Positions 38,101-45,797 of a DNA stretch of 64,000 bases are shown here, one piece after another (position 1 is the stretch's first letter; each line of letters begins with the position of its first letter). Both the position numbers and the translations under genes were made by a program. The notes under the pieces are model-generated. The model searched no databases. It was not told the DNA's origin and was given only the letters and a program-made list of their open reading frames with translations. Origin of the DNA: Acinetobacter lwoffii (GTDB lineage Bacteria; Pseudomonadota; Gammaproteobacteria; Pseudomonadales; Moraxellaceae); assembly GCF_015602705.1 (NCBI RefSeq), contig NZ_CP059081.1:1993702-2057701 (forward strand), written 5' to 3'.

Positions 38101-38463
38101 ATCCAGATAAGGCTGACGTGAAATAAACCAGCCACGCTGCGCATCAATCCGCGGATTCCAGACACTTAAGTCCATCTTGAAACCCACGGTCATGCGTTTC
38201 CAGACATCACCATGTTTCAGAATCTGTAAACGGTCGCCTTCGACTGCACGCATATCCGTTGCAGAGAGTAAATCTTCCAGTCCATCCAGACTGCTGGCAT
38301 CCAGATATTGTGATCCAACCTGCTTGCTTGATGCTGTTTGGGTCGCACTTTGTGTAGATGAACAGCCCGTCAGTCCTAGGGAAGCAAGTGCAGTTCCCAG
38401 TACAGAATATTTTAAAAATGTAGGTAATGTCGGCTGCCACAAAATTGCGGTTGGTTTATACAT
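35170..38463 (-). CDS. mltD: Membrane-bound lytic transglycosylase (MltD type) with eight C-terminal LysM repeats
   Basis: A 1097-residue lipoprotein (lipobox LTGC, Cys34) that cleaves peptidoglycan glycan strands to anhydro-muropeptides. The SLT catalytic domain (about 110-270) has the catalytic Glu154 in LPIIESSYDP, AAGLWQFIPSTGRIYG and LASYNAGPGRI. A degenerate LysM-like segment follows, then a Thr/Pro/Ala-rich linker (about 350-600). Eight LysM modules then fill residues 610-1097 (starts such as TYKVLPGDNLAMIA, TYVVQANDSLTSVA, SYTVKRGEYLKLIA). E. coli MltD has 452 residues and far fewer LysM. ATG 38463 is preferred to a TTG four codons upstream. yejA follows after 10 bases. Confidence 0.92.
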   Translation of the reverse strand: MYKPTAILWQPTLPTFLKYSVLGTALASLGLTGCSSTQSATQTASSKQVGSQYLDASSLDGLEDLLSATDMRAVEGDRLQILKHGDVWKRMTVGFKMDLSVWNPRIDAQRGWFISRQPYLDRLSARASRYLYYTVKEAERRGMPTELALLPIIESSYDPAATSSAAAAGLWQFIPSTGRIYGLKQTSLYDGRRDVVESTRAAYEFLGSLYNQFGSWELALASYNAGPGRIQQAINRNKAAGLPTDYWSLKLPQETMSYVPRFLAVAQIIKNPGSYGVSLPPIANRPHFREVPVGVASLNEIAAITGLSRAELYQLNPGHRGDHIDPASPRRILIPADLSPSVDEKLKKLSGSGGLWASNTSSLPRNTTTVVPTRAAPPELNTKTITPSKQTPPAVVSNQPATTVAKTTTPAKAASTPPVVTAAVSTATTANTVTQTTKKISTPKGSSALASFAAQSDLPIPSAPRIPVAVTPAAPAKQIQVEPPISAAERQQVEQAVIAQDIQKTVDEILQPVATPAEQAQVVEELKALAPAGTEIVDPYDGKIKLTAIQTSLSVAEQQGKELTKGFSYPKEVADNTTANSVEAQLNQGKNYVKTDSEVVVVAPKGKRSTYKVLPGDNLAMIAAKNGVNWRDVAKWNQIDPNSPLYVGTTIYLYDAKPVQEASKAKEKPETYVVQANDSLTSVANQFGFSVKQLADFNGLSTNSGLFVGQKLSLKETVASKSKAEEIKKAETAKVQTKSYTVKRGEYLKLIADRYGLSNTELASLTSGLTAGSSLMVGQKINVPLQEVEGLTTSNQKTEQKFENVKVDQTATENYQVKRGETLYSIASQSKLSVSELAALNGLSANSGLRIGQTIKIPAGSQIPETYTVQSGDTLTGIAARYNLSMDQVASLNGMSRNAGLRVGQRLKLSGDVTEPVSEVVAETAVKNTKSDSHVVKSGETLSSIARQYHLQLQYLADLNGLNTNSTVRIGQRLKIEGDFPTDKKVEGVKVAAKPVASKATESYTVKSGESLNVIASRLGISVTDLAQLNNLSPRAGLRVSQTLQIPKLVTDYKVKRGDTLIGLASRYGLNSNELAEMNDLKPNTQLRIGDVIKVPN

Positions 38464-38670
38464 AAAGAAATCCAAACAACTCGTATATAAATTTATTTTT
38501 TAGATATGCCATTGTAGTGAAGCATGTCGAAGACTCAAGCCAATAATTTACCGCGATTTCACGTTAAATGTTACAAGAAATTAAAAAATCCCGGACATAT
38601 AGATTGATCGACTGCATTTGCGCTATACAATAAGCCTTCCAGCTTGTTCTATTTTGATCGGATTTAATCT

Positions 38671-40059
38671 ATGTCACACACTATCACACTTTATGTTGAT
38701 GGCGCCTGTCGCGGCAACCCGGGTTTAGGCGGCTGGGGTGCGTACATTGTTAATGGCCAACAAGAACACAAAATTTATGGCGGTGAAGATCATACTACCA
38801 ATAACCGCATGGAACTGACGGCTGCGATTGAAGGGATTCTGTTCTGTGACAAGCAAGACAAACTGGTGATCTATACCGATTCCAAGTACGTCAAACAAGG
38901 CATTACCGAATGGATTCATGGCTGGAAAAAGAAAAACTGGAAAGATGTCAAAAATCCGGATCTTTGGCAAAAACTCGATGAAGTCTGTCAGGGACGTGAG
39001 ATCGAATGGCACTGGGTCAAAGGTCATGCTGGACATCCGGGCAATGAAATGGCCGATCAGCTGGCCAACCTGGGTGCTGATGAAACCCTGAAAAAATCCA
39101 AGCAAAGCCCTTCAATGTCTGAAGATAAAAAAAAATCTGAACCCGACTGGTTGCTAGATGATCCTTTCGGCCTGGATCTGGCCGAGAGCGAAGAAGAAGA
39201 GCTGGAAGAACTGCCCGAAACCATCATTGAAGTGATGGTTGAAGAAATTGTACAGACTGAAGTTTTAGCAACGGACAGCAATGAAGATGCTTCATCTTCA
39301 GAATCATCTGCCTCGACTGAGCTACATCCGCAAATTGTCATTACACCAGCAAAGCTACAGCTGCATGGCCCACGACAACTGATTCTGGATACCGAAACCA
39401 CCGGTTTTTATTATCAGGATGGTGACCGGATTATTGAAGTTGGCGCGCTAGAAATGATTAACCGCAAACTGACCGGCAGCTCGATTCATATCTATATCAA
39501 TCCGAAAACACCGGTCGGTGATTCTGTCAATGTCCACGGGATCACCGACGAATTCCTGCAAGACAAACCGCTGTTTGAAGAAATTTCTCAAGTGCTGTTT
39601 GACTATTTACACGGCGCGGAAATTATTGCGCATAACGCGACCTTCGATATGAACTTTCTGGATATGGAATTCAAACGCGCAGGTTTTAAAACGCTCTCCG
39701 AAGTCTGTGACGTCACCGATACCCTGGCACTGGCCAAGTCCAAGCATCCCGGTCAGAAAAACTCGCTAGATGCCTTAGTGCGCCGTTACGAGATTCCACA
39801 ACGCGACCGTACTTTCCACGGTGCCTTGCTTGATGCGGAAATCCTGTCGGATGTTTATCTGGCGATGACCGGTGGACAGGTGTCTTTTGATATCGATGCC
39901 CTGTCTCAGTCTGAAGACCAGAACAGCCGCTCAGGGATGGCCAGAGTTGAAATTGAATTACCGGTAATTCTTCCGTCAGAACAGGAACTGCAAGAACATG
40001 AGAATTGGGTCAAACAATTCGAAGAAAAACATGGAACTGCTTGCCTTTTCGCGAAATAA
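38671..40059 (+). CDS. rnhA-dnaQ: Fusion of ribonuclease HI and DNA polymerase III epsilon (proofreading) subunit
   Basis: A 462-residue two-domain protein. Residues 1-145 are RNase HI with D10, E48, D70 and D129 (LYVDGACRG, NNRMELTAA, IYTDSKYV). An acidic Glu/Ser-rich linker follows (about 150-230). Residues 235-430 are the DnaQ 3'-5' exonuclease, with D240 and E242 in LDTETTGF, AHNATFDMNFLD, and H383 and D388 in FHGALLDAE. The tail (430-462) is where epsilon binds the polymerase alpha subunit. The order is RNase H first. In E. coli the two genes are adjacent and divergent. The fusion tethers RNA-DNA hybrid removal to the replicase. Confidence 0.95.
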   Translation: MSHTITLYVDGACRGNPGLGGWGAYIVNGQQEHKIYGGEDHTTNNRMELTAAIEGILFCDKQDKLVIYTDSKYVKQGITEWIHGWKKKNWKDVKNPDLWQKLDEVCQGREIEWHWVKGHAGHPGNEMADQLANLGADETLKKSKQSPSMSEDKKKSEPDWLLDDPFGLDLAESEEEELEELPETIIEVMVEEIVQTEVLATDSNEDASSSESSASTELHPQIVITPAKLQLHGPRQLILDTETTGFYYQDGDRIIEVGALEMINRKLTGSSIHIYINPKTPVGDSVNVHGITDEFLQDKPLFEEISQVLFDYLHGAEIIAHNATFDMNFLDMEFKRAGFKTLSEVCDVTDTLALAKSKHPGQKNSLDALVRRYEIPQRDRTFHGALLDAEILSDVYLAMTGGQVSFDIDALSQSEDQNSRSGMARVEIELPVILPSEQELQEHENWVKQFEEKHGTACLFAK

Positions 40060-40123
40060 AATCTACATTTCCGGGGATACTTTAGGTTTAAAACTATCGT
40101 TCTTCAGTTATAGTAAATACAAA

Positions 40124-40150
40124 GAGGCCCCGTAGTTTAAAGTGGGGCTC
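40124..40150 (+). promoter_or_regulatory. Hairpin in the fimL leader
   Basis: GAGGCCCC and GGGGCTC pair across a 12-base loop (one G bulged). No T-run follows, so it is more likely a leader structure than a terminator for rnhA-dnaQ. It lies about 35 bases before the fimL start. Confidence 0.35.
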
Positions 40151-40184
40151 ATATATAGATAATACTCCAGGAAAGGTGCAGATC

Positions 40185-41828
40185 ATGTCTTACCAAACCT
40201 CTATACATTTTGATCCAACAGCTTTACTGATAATAAAAAATGAGGTTGATAACTCGATCAAGTTAGTCGAATCAGCAGTAAGCACCTTGGTAGAAGACCA
40301 GACTTTACCTTTTGGTATTGATGATGCATTAAATCAGTTCGAACAATGCGCCCAGGTTCTGGCACTCATCGACATGTCCAGTCTGGCAAAAGTCGCTCAA
40401 TATTCAGCAGAACTGATGCGCAAGATTATGGGGAATCCGGCGCAGGTCAATACTCAAGAAGTGATCGCCTTGAGTGAAGGCACCACTATGCTGAAACGCT
40501 ATATCGAATTCATCTGTCTGCGTGAAGTGAAAATTCCACAGTTTTTGCTGGATACCCTGAACCGTCTGGAACTGGCTTTGGGTAAGCCACTGACGACTGA
40601 AGGCCAGCATGTAGAAGGTTTATTGGATTGCGTCACCCCTGATTTTTCGTTGCCACAGGCACCAAGTCTGGAAAAATCCCAATATGTACATCGCCTGTAT
40701 AAGCTGTCACTAAACAAGCTGATCAATCAGGAAGAAAGTGAACTGGATTTGCAAGCCATCAAACTGGTGGGGGCTTATCTGGCAGGACTTGCAGAACAAC
40801 ATGACAGCAAGCAGTACTGGAATCTGGTATATGTCGCGTTAAACAATATTGAGCACCTGCTGATTAATGAACCACGTCTACGCACACTGGTGAGCATTGA
40901 ACGCAACATGGCACAATATTTTAGCTCAGCAGACAGCTTCAAGGCTTCGTTGTCAGATTTAGCTAATATTCTTAGCCTGTGTATCAGTCAGGAAGATGAA
41001 ACTGCGCAATCTATCCGTAGCCAGCTCAATGTTGGCGATGACCTACTGACCGATATGCAATTACAGGTCTTCAGTCGCCACCTGTATGGTCCTGACTTTG
41101 AAACCATGCATACCATCAGCGAGTTGGTGACCACGGAAATGGCACAGATTCGTAATGACATCGAGTTCAACTATCAGAATATGACGCCTGAAAAGACTCA
41201 GGAATTACAGGCTCAACTGAATAGTTTGGCCAATATCTTCAAGGTGTTGAACCTGAATGAAGCCTATCATGACCTGACCCGTCAGGCTGCTTCACTGAGC
41301 CAGCCCGAGATTATGCAGGATGCCAGCTTTGCCCAGCAGTTGATGAATGTCATTCTGTCTGCCATGAACTCGATTGGCGTACTGGAACGTCATCACACTT
41401 CGAGCCGCTTGCAGCTGCGCGTCAACAACATGAATATTTCTCTGGACCGTCTGGATGAAGCACACGCTGCTTTACTCACAGAAACCAAGGCCCTGATCGA
41501 GCTTTCTAGCCAGATTCTCAGCAATTACCTGCAAGATCATGACTTGACTGCCCTCGAACCTGTTCCTGTACAGTTTTGCGAGATTGGCGGCGCGATGCTG
41601 TTCCTGAATGCAGAACATGTTCGTACTGCGTTCACCACCACTGCAGAATTCATCAAGAACCGTATTGATCTGTCGATTGCATTAAGTCGGGAAGAAATTC
41701 ATCGTGCTTTAGACACCCTGGCCAGTGCCGACATGATGATTGATAACTTAAAGAACAAACAGCCTGTATTACAGGCGATGTTTCAGGTAGCATTGGACAG
41801 TAGTGAGAAACTCAAAATAGTTGCCTAA
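40185..41828 (+). CDS. fimL: FimL-like Hpt-domain protein (type IV pilus / twitching regulation)
   Basis: A 547-residue all-helical cytoplasmic protein resembling Pseudomonas FimL and the N-terminus of ChpA: FDPTALLIIKNEVDNSIKLVESAV opens a histidine-phosphotransfer-like bundle, and KPVLQAMFQVALDSSEKL-type helices close it. No conserved phosphorylatable His motif (HxxKG) is visible, as in FimL, whose Hpt modules are degenerate. FimL in Pseudomonas works with the Chp system and adenylate cyclase to control pili and cAMP. ATG 40185 has AGGAAAGG upstream; a GTG three codons earlier is part of that site. nudC overlaps its stop. The family call is from memory of sequence style and length. Confidence 0.55.
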   Translation: MSYQTSIHFDPTALLIIKNEVDNSIKLVESAVSTLVEDQTLPFGIDDALNQFEQCAQVLALIDMSSLAKVAQYSAELMRKIMGNPAQVNTQEVIALSEGTTMLKRYIEFICLREVKIPQFLLDTLNRLELALGKPLTTEGQHVEGLLDCVTPDFSLPQAPSLEKSQYVHRLYKLSLNKLINQEESELDLQAIKLVGAYLAGLAEQHDSKQYWNLVYVALNNIEHLLINEPRLRTLVSIERNMAQYFSSADSFKASLSDLANILSLCISQEDETAQSIRSQLNVGDDLLTDMQLQVFSRHLYGPDFETMHTISELVTTEMAQIRNDIEFNYQNMTPEKTQELQAQLNSLANIFKVLNLNEAYHDLTRQAASLSQPEIMQDASFAQQLMNVILSAMNSIGVLERHHTSSRLQLRVNNMNISLDRLDEAHAALLTETKALIELSSQILSNYLQDHDLTALEPVPVQFCEIGGAMLFLNAEHVRTAFTTTAEFIKNRIDLSIALSREEIHRALDTLASADMMIDNLKNKQPVLQAMFQVALDSSEKLKIVA

Positions 41829-42604
41829 TGTCCAAATTATCACTTGCTTATATTTTTCAACAACAGCAACTGCTGGTCGATCAACACTTTCAACTTCCAC
41901 GGGTTGAAGCCTTAGCAAGTGATTTGCTACTCCACACGGGTGATCAGGTGATTGCCCGTGATCTTCTTCCCGATGAGCCAATTCCTGCAGGCTTGCAACT
42001 GGTTCCCATCCGTCAGCTGTTACAGTTCTGGAATACCCAGCAATTTGAACAGGCCAGTCGTGCGGTGCAGCTTTTAGAATGGCGTCGTAACCATAAATTC
42101 TGTAGTCATTGCGGCACAGCGACTGAAGCGCATGCTGTTGAATATGCCATGGTCTGCCCATCCTGCAACTATCGTCAATATCCACGGGTACAGCCTTGCG
42201 TAATTACCGTTATTACCAAAGGCAAAGACAAGATTTTGCTGGCCAAAAATGCGCGCAATACCAAAAGCCAGATGTATGGACTGATTGCCGGTTTCGTTGA
42301 AGTGGGTGAAACGCTGGAAGACGCAGTACGTCGTGAAACGCTGGAAGAAGTCGGTTTGCAACTCAAGAATATTCAGTATCTGGCCAGCCAGCCCTGGCCT
42401 TTCCCAAGCAACCTGATGATTGCCTTCAAGGCAGAATATGCTGGCGGTGAGCTACAGCTGCAGGAAGAGGAAATTAGCGATGCGCAATTCTTTAAATTCG
42501 ATCAGCTGCCGGAAATTCCGTTTAAAGGCAGTATTGCCCATGCCATGATCATGCATGTCACTCAAGGTACGGCAGTCGCAGACGACACCAAGACCTGGCT
42601 ATAA
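41828..42604 (+). CDS. nudC: NAD+ diphosphatase (NADH pyrophosphatase, RNA decapping)
   Basis: A 258-residue Nudix hydrolase that cleaves NAD(H) and removes NAD caps from RNA 5' ends. A Cys4 zinc ribbon is visible (FCSHCGTAT and CPSCNYRQYPR). The Nudix box is GFVEVGETLEDAVRRETLEE with the catalytic Glu residues. SQPWPFPSNLM is the NADH-specific SQPWPFPxS signature. Its ATG shares one base with the fimL stop (TAATG), so the two are translationally coupled. The pairing of fimL with nudC probably has no functional meaning. Confidence 0.95.
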   Translation: MSKLSLAYIFQQQQLLVDQHFQLPRVEALASDLLLHTGDQVIARDLLPDEPIPAGLQLVPIRQLLQFWNTQQFEQASRAVQLLEWRRNHKFCSHCGTATEAHAVEYAMVCPSCNYRQYPRVQPCVITVITKGKDKILLAKNARNTKSQMYGLIAGFVEVGETLEDAVRRETLEEVGLQLKNIQYLASQPWPFPSNLMIAFKAEYAGGELQLQEEEISDAQFFKFDQLPEIPFKGSIAHAMIMHVTQGTAVADDTKTWL

Positions 42605-42636
42605 ATCTGCACTCGAAAGATTTAGCTTAACGGCTT

Positions 42637-42678
42637 AAAAAAGAATCCAGTGGGTGATCTCCCCTGGATTCTTTTTTA
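42637..42678. terminator. Bidirectional terminator
   Basis: The stem AAGAATCCAG / CTGGATTCTT with a GC-rich loop lies between A and T tracts, between nudC and the convergent hydrolase gene. Confidence 0.9.
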
Positions 42679-42708
42679 TCTATTGCTTGGTTAAACCAAA
42701 TATCAGTC

Positions 42709-43590
42709 TCAGGATTTAAATGCATCCTCGAGCGCCCAAAGCACCTGTGCCTTGGTCTGGAAAAACCGGCTAAACAAACTGGAGAGTGAACCCACAATCG
42801 TAATATGACCAAGTTTCGGAATTTGAATCAGATGGCTATGATTGCCCTTCTCTTTCAGTACACGGTCCAAATCCTGGCTATTGAAATGCCCAACAATCTT
42901 GTCTTTTTCGGCAATAAACAGATAATGCCGGATTGAGCTATTTTTAACAAAATAATAAGGCATCACCTGCTGATAAGGCACCGCCTGATCAAATGCATCG
43001 GCACAGATCGGATCATTTTTGTAATCAAAATGATAAGGCCCCGCCAGACCAATAATCGCCCGAATTTGACCGTGGTCAATACTGGCAGATTGCGGATGGT
43101 ACAAGGCAGACATGACATTAAAGGCCCCGGCAGAATGTCCCATCAGGACCAGATTATCAGCACAGATCTGCAAGTGCTTAGCCGACTGCTGCAAATGATT
43201 CAGTAACAAATGCAGATCATGAATATAAGTTGGGAAAATATGTTGTGGTGCCAGATGATAATTCATTACCACCACGTCATAACCTTCTTTGGCAAAAGCC
43301 TCGCCAATAAACTGATAATCCTTTTTATCGCCATGTAACCAGGCACCGCCATGCACAAAAACAATCAGGGGACGATGGAGCAAAGGCTGCTGACTCCGAA
43401 ACAGGTCAAAGCGTTGCCGGGATTTCAGGCCATAGGCCAATTGGGTTTCGACCGTATAACCCCGTTTCGGGGTTAAACGATTTAAAGCATAACTGCCAAA
43501 ATCGTATAACCGGAAATCTTGATAGTGTTGTTGAAACTGCAAAATACGCTGTGAGAGCTGGGTTTTAAACTGGCCGACCTTATGGTTCAT
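42709..43590 (-). CDS. Alpha/beta hydrolase (carboxylesterase-like)
   Basis: A 293-residue cytoplasmic hydrolase: VFVHGGAWLHGDK forms the oxyanion hole (HGGAW as in esterase/lipase and BD-FAE families), MGHSAGAFNVMSAL holds the nucleophile Ser, AEKDKIV may contain the Asp, and IPKLGHITI the His. ATG 43590 overlaps the end of the dolP-like gene by 11 bases (the dolP stop is inside ATGAACCATAA). The longer open frame upstream lies within dolP and is not coding. The tight overlap implies translational coupling with an outer-membrane lipoprotein. The substrate is unknown. Confidence 0.85.
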   Translation of the reverse strand: MNHKVGQFKTQLSQRILQFQQHYQDFRLYDFGSYALNRLTPKRGYTVETQLAYGLKSRQRFDLFRSQQPLLHRPLIVFVHGGAWLHGDKKDYQFIGEAFAKEGYDVVVMNYHLAPQHIFPTYIHDLHLLLNHLQQSAKHLQICADNLVLMGHSAGAFNVMSALYHPQSASIDHGQIRAIIGLAGPYHFDYKNDPICADAFDQAVPYQQVMPYYFVKNSSIRHYLFIAEKDKIVGHFNSQDLDRVLKEKGNHSHLIQIPKLGHITIVGSLSSLFSRFFQTKAQVLWALEDAFKS

Positions 43591-44266
43591 AGGTCGGTTC
43601 AACCGTATCAGGATCAATGGCAACCGGCGTCTGTTCAATACCCGGCTGCGCATATGCCGGTGCGGCAAAATTCTGATTGGCCAGACTTGAGGATTGCTCA
43701 ACATTATCGATCAAGGTCACAATTTTGGTGACATTACCCACCTGTTGTAGCACCTGATTCAGGTCAGCAATCTCGGCACCGTTTAAACGCCCCATTACAT
43801 ACAATACGCCATCTTCAGTATGCACATGCACCTTGCTATCCGCCACCACAGTCGCTTTCATGATCAAGCCACGGGTATTTGCAGTCACTGCAGTATCCTG
43901 CATGATGGTGCTATAGCTGATCTGATTGCCTACAGTAATAAAATTATGTACCGCTTTGACATCACTCATGGATTTGACATTGTCTTCAGCCAGTTGCTTT
44001 AAATGGGCATCCGGCACCTGACCGGTCAATAAGACATTGCCATGAAAACTTTCAATATTGACCCGGGCCTGCTTAAAGCGCGAATCCAATTTATAAAGAT
44101 TAATTTTTGCAGTACGGACAATTGAGGAATCAATAAATACCTGCCCCAAGGTACGCGCCCCACTTTCAGTTCCTACAGGAGCCGTACCTGTGCCGCTGGA
44201 AATAAAACTGGCACAACCTGATAAACTTGCGACACACAGCATTGTTATTGCAATACGCTTAACCAC
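43580..44266 (-). CDS. dolP: Dual BON-domain outer-membrane lipoprotein (DolP/YraP type)
   Basis: A 228-residue lipoprotein with lipobox LSGC at Cys18. There are two BON domains (about 45-115 and 120-190): KINLYKLDSRFKQARVNIES with GNVLLTGQV, and IMKATVVADSKVHVHTEDG with LYVMGRL. In E. coli, DolP binds anionic phospholipid at division sites and supports OM integrity. The tail (200-228) is Pro/Ala-rich. It sits near yraN and lpoA as in E. coli, but diaA, which lies between yraN and yraP there, is absent, leaving 133 bases to yraN. An 11-base overlap links it to a hydrolase gene. Confidence 0.85.
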   Translation of the reverse strand: MVKRIAITMLCVASLSGCASFISSGTGTAPVGTESGARTLGQVFIDSSIVRTAKINLYKLDSRFKQARVNIESFHGNVLLTGQVPDAHLKQLAEDNVKSMSDVKAVHNFITVGNQISYSTIMQDTAVTANTRGLIMKATVVADSKVHVHTEDGVLYVMGRLNGAEIADLNQVLQQVGNVTKIVTLIDNVEQSSSLANQNFAAPAYAQPGIEQTPVAIDPDTVEPTYEP

Positions 44267-44399
44267 TCAGCAAGACTCCTTCATTTTATTACGTCTTTTT
44301 CAATCTAATAATCTGTTTTCAAGCTCAGATCATGTCAATTCTGCTTGAACTTTACAATGATCTTGAAGCAAATATAAGCATCTTTAGACCTTATTTTGT

Positions 44400-44831
44400 T
44401 CAAAGGTTAATAAACTCTTGATCAAAAGTAAAAGCATTTTCAATCCATTCCAGATCATAAGGGTATTGCGAAAAGTCATGCTGTATGGTTTTTGCAAATT
44501 GCTGTTTAAAATCAAAACAAATCACGTCAAAACGATAGTAATAGTGTGCAAGTTGTGGATTTTTCTGAATAAAGCACATCGCAGTCTTGAGCATCTTTCC
44601 CTGTTTTGCTCTGGAAATAGACTCGATCGCTTGCGCATATCGGGTTTGCGCACGTGCTTTGACTTCCACAAAGACCAGTTCCTGATCACGCACCAGAATC
44701 AGATCCAGCTCGCCATAGCGACTGTGATAATTGGCTGCCAGGAACTGAAATCCATGGTTTTGCATCAATTGGGCCGCTTGCTGCTCCGCCCATGCACCTA
44801 ATTGCTGTCGTAGCATTCCTCTTTCTCTCAT
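44400..44831 (-). CDS. yraN: YraN family protein (UPF0102, predicted nuclease fold)
   Basis: A 143-residue protein of the restriction-endonuclease-like YraN family. Core residues are seen in LGAWAEQQAAQLM, FLAANYHSRYGELDLILV (the E/D of a PD-(D/E)xK fold) and ELVFVEVKARAQTRY (ExK). The biochemical role is unsettled. The start is ATG 44831, overlapping the lpoA stop by four bases (ATGA). A second ATG at 44816 has AGAGGA directly abutting it, too close for use. It is always near lpoA in gammaproteobacteria, as here. Confidence 0.9.
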   Translation of the reverse strand: MRERGMLRQQLGAWAEQQAAQLMQNHGFQFLAANYHSRYGELDLILVRDQELVFVEVKARAQTRYAQAIESISRAKQGKMLKTAMCFIQKNPQLAHYYYRFDVICFDFKQQFAKTIQHDFSQYPYDLEWIENAFTFDQEFINL

Positions 44832-45787
44832 AACAGCTTGACACCTGTGCCACTGTACTGGAAACATTGTGGACTGCGCTGAATGCTGTCTTCACTGATC
44901 TGTATCCGGCCAGTTCTACCCTGAAATTCAATATTCTGTGAACGCGGTTGTGACAGGTACTGCTGGGTGATCTGCCAGGCATCGCCACCGAAGGCAATCA
45001 GCCGCTGATAGGACATATCCACCGGCTCTTTGACATAAGCCTGCAGAACATCCGGCCAGTCAGCCAGATAAAGTACCGGAACATCACAGAACTTGATCCC
45101 TTGTGGCAGCTTGTGCTGCTCGCTGATCGCATTGGCTACGGTATACATCCGTTTACGGCTTAATTCCGGTATAGTAGCCAGCCCTTCTGCATTGCCGAGG
45201 AATAACAGCCCCTGCTTCGGCATTAAAAAAATGGGCGCCTTGTTCACGATCTTAAATTTCAGATCACTCTGACTGAACAATGACATCAGCAACAGTTCAT
45301 GCTCAGCTTCACTGCCCGGCTGGCGTAAAATCAGCAGCTGTTGAATTCCATCTTTGTGCAATAAGGTTTTTAAGGCAGCAGCATCTTCTTTTTTGGACAG
45401 GCTGAATTGCCAGACTTGCGGTGATGACCCTGCTACATCATTCAGGCTGAGGGTACGTACTTTAGGTTTGCTCTTGAGTAGTTGTTCCACATCGCTACGT
45501 GCCAATGGACCCACCACCATTTTGGTCTTTTTATTGACATGCTGTTTCAGTAGTTGGGAGATATTTTTCTGATTGGAATTGACCCATTTCAGTGAAACTT
45601 TTTGTCCTGACGTCGCATAGGCACTGAGAAATCCCTGTTTGATACTCGATGCAGCTCGCGCCAAAGGTCCGGATTCGGGTAGAATAATCAACACTTCTGC
45701 TTGTACGCTGCTGATGTAGCTGACTAAACACAAGCCCAATATTTTATTTTTAATCTTCCATTTTTTATTATTCAATTTATTCCACAT
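44828..45787 (-). CDS. lpoA: LpoA/YraM-type penicillin-binding-protein activator, C-terminal domain only
   Basis: A 319-residue exported protein that matches only the C-terminal, periplasmic-binding-protein-like half of LpoA: EVLIILPESGPLARAASSIKQGFLSAY, MVVGPLARSDVEQLL, and GRIQISEDSIQRSPQCFQYS. E. coli LpoA has 678 residues, with an N-terminal TPR-like domain. That domain is missing here, and no lipobox Cys follows the signal region (ISSVQAEV), so it should be a soluble periplasmic protein. The call rests also on position beside rsmI and yraN. The start codon overlaps the rsmI ribosome-site region, leaving no classic intergenic promoter. Confidence 0.8.
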   Translation of the reverse strand: MWNKLNNKKWKIKNKILGLCLVSYISSVQAEVLIILPESGPLARAASSIKQGFLSAYATSGQKVSLKWVNSNQKNISQLLKQHVNKKTKMVVGPLARSDVEQLLKSKPKVRTLSLNDVAGSSPQVWQFSLSKKEDAAALKTLLHKDGIQQLLILRQPGSEAEHELLLMSLFSQSDLKFKIVNKAPIFLMPKQGLLFLGNAEGLATIPELSRKRMYTVANAISEQHKLPQGIKFCDVPVLYLADWPDVLQAYVKEPVDMSYQRLIAFGGDAWQITQQYLSQPRSQNIEFQGRTGRIQISEDSIQRSPQCFQYSGTGVKLL

Positions 45788-45797
45788 GGAGAAACCT

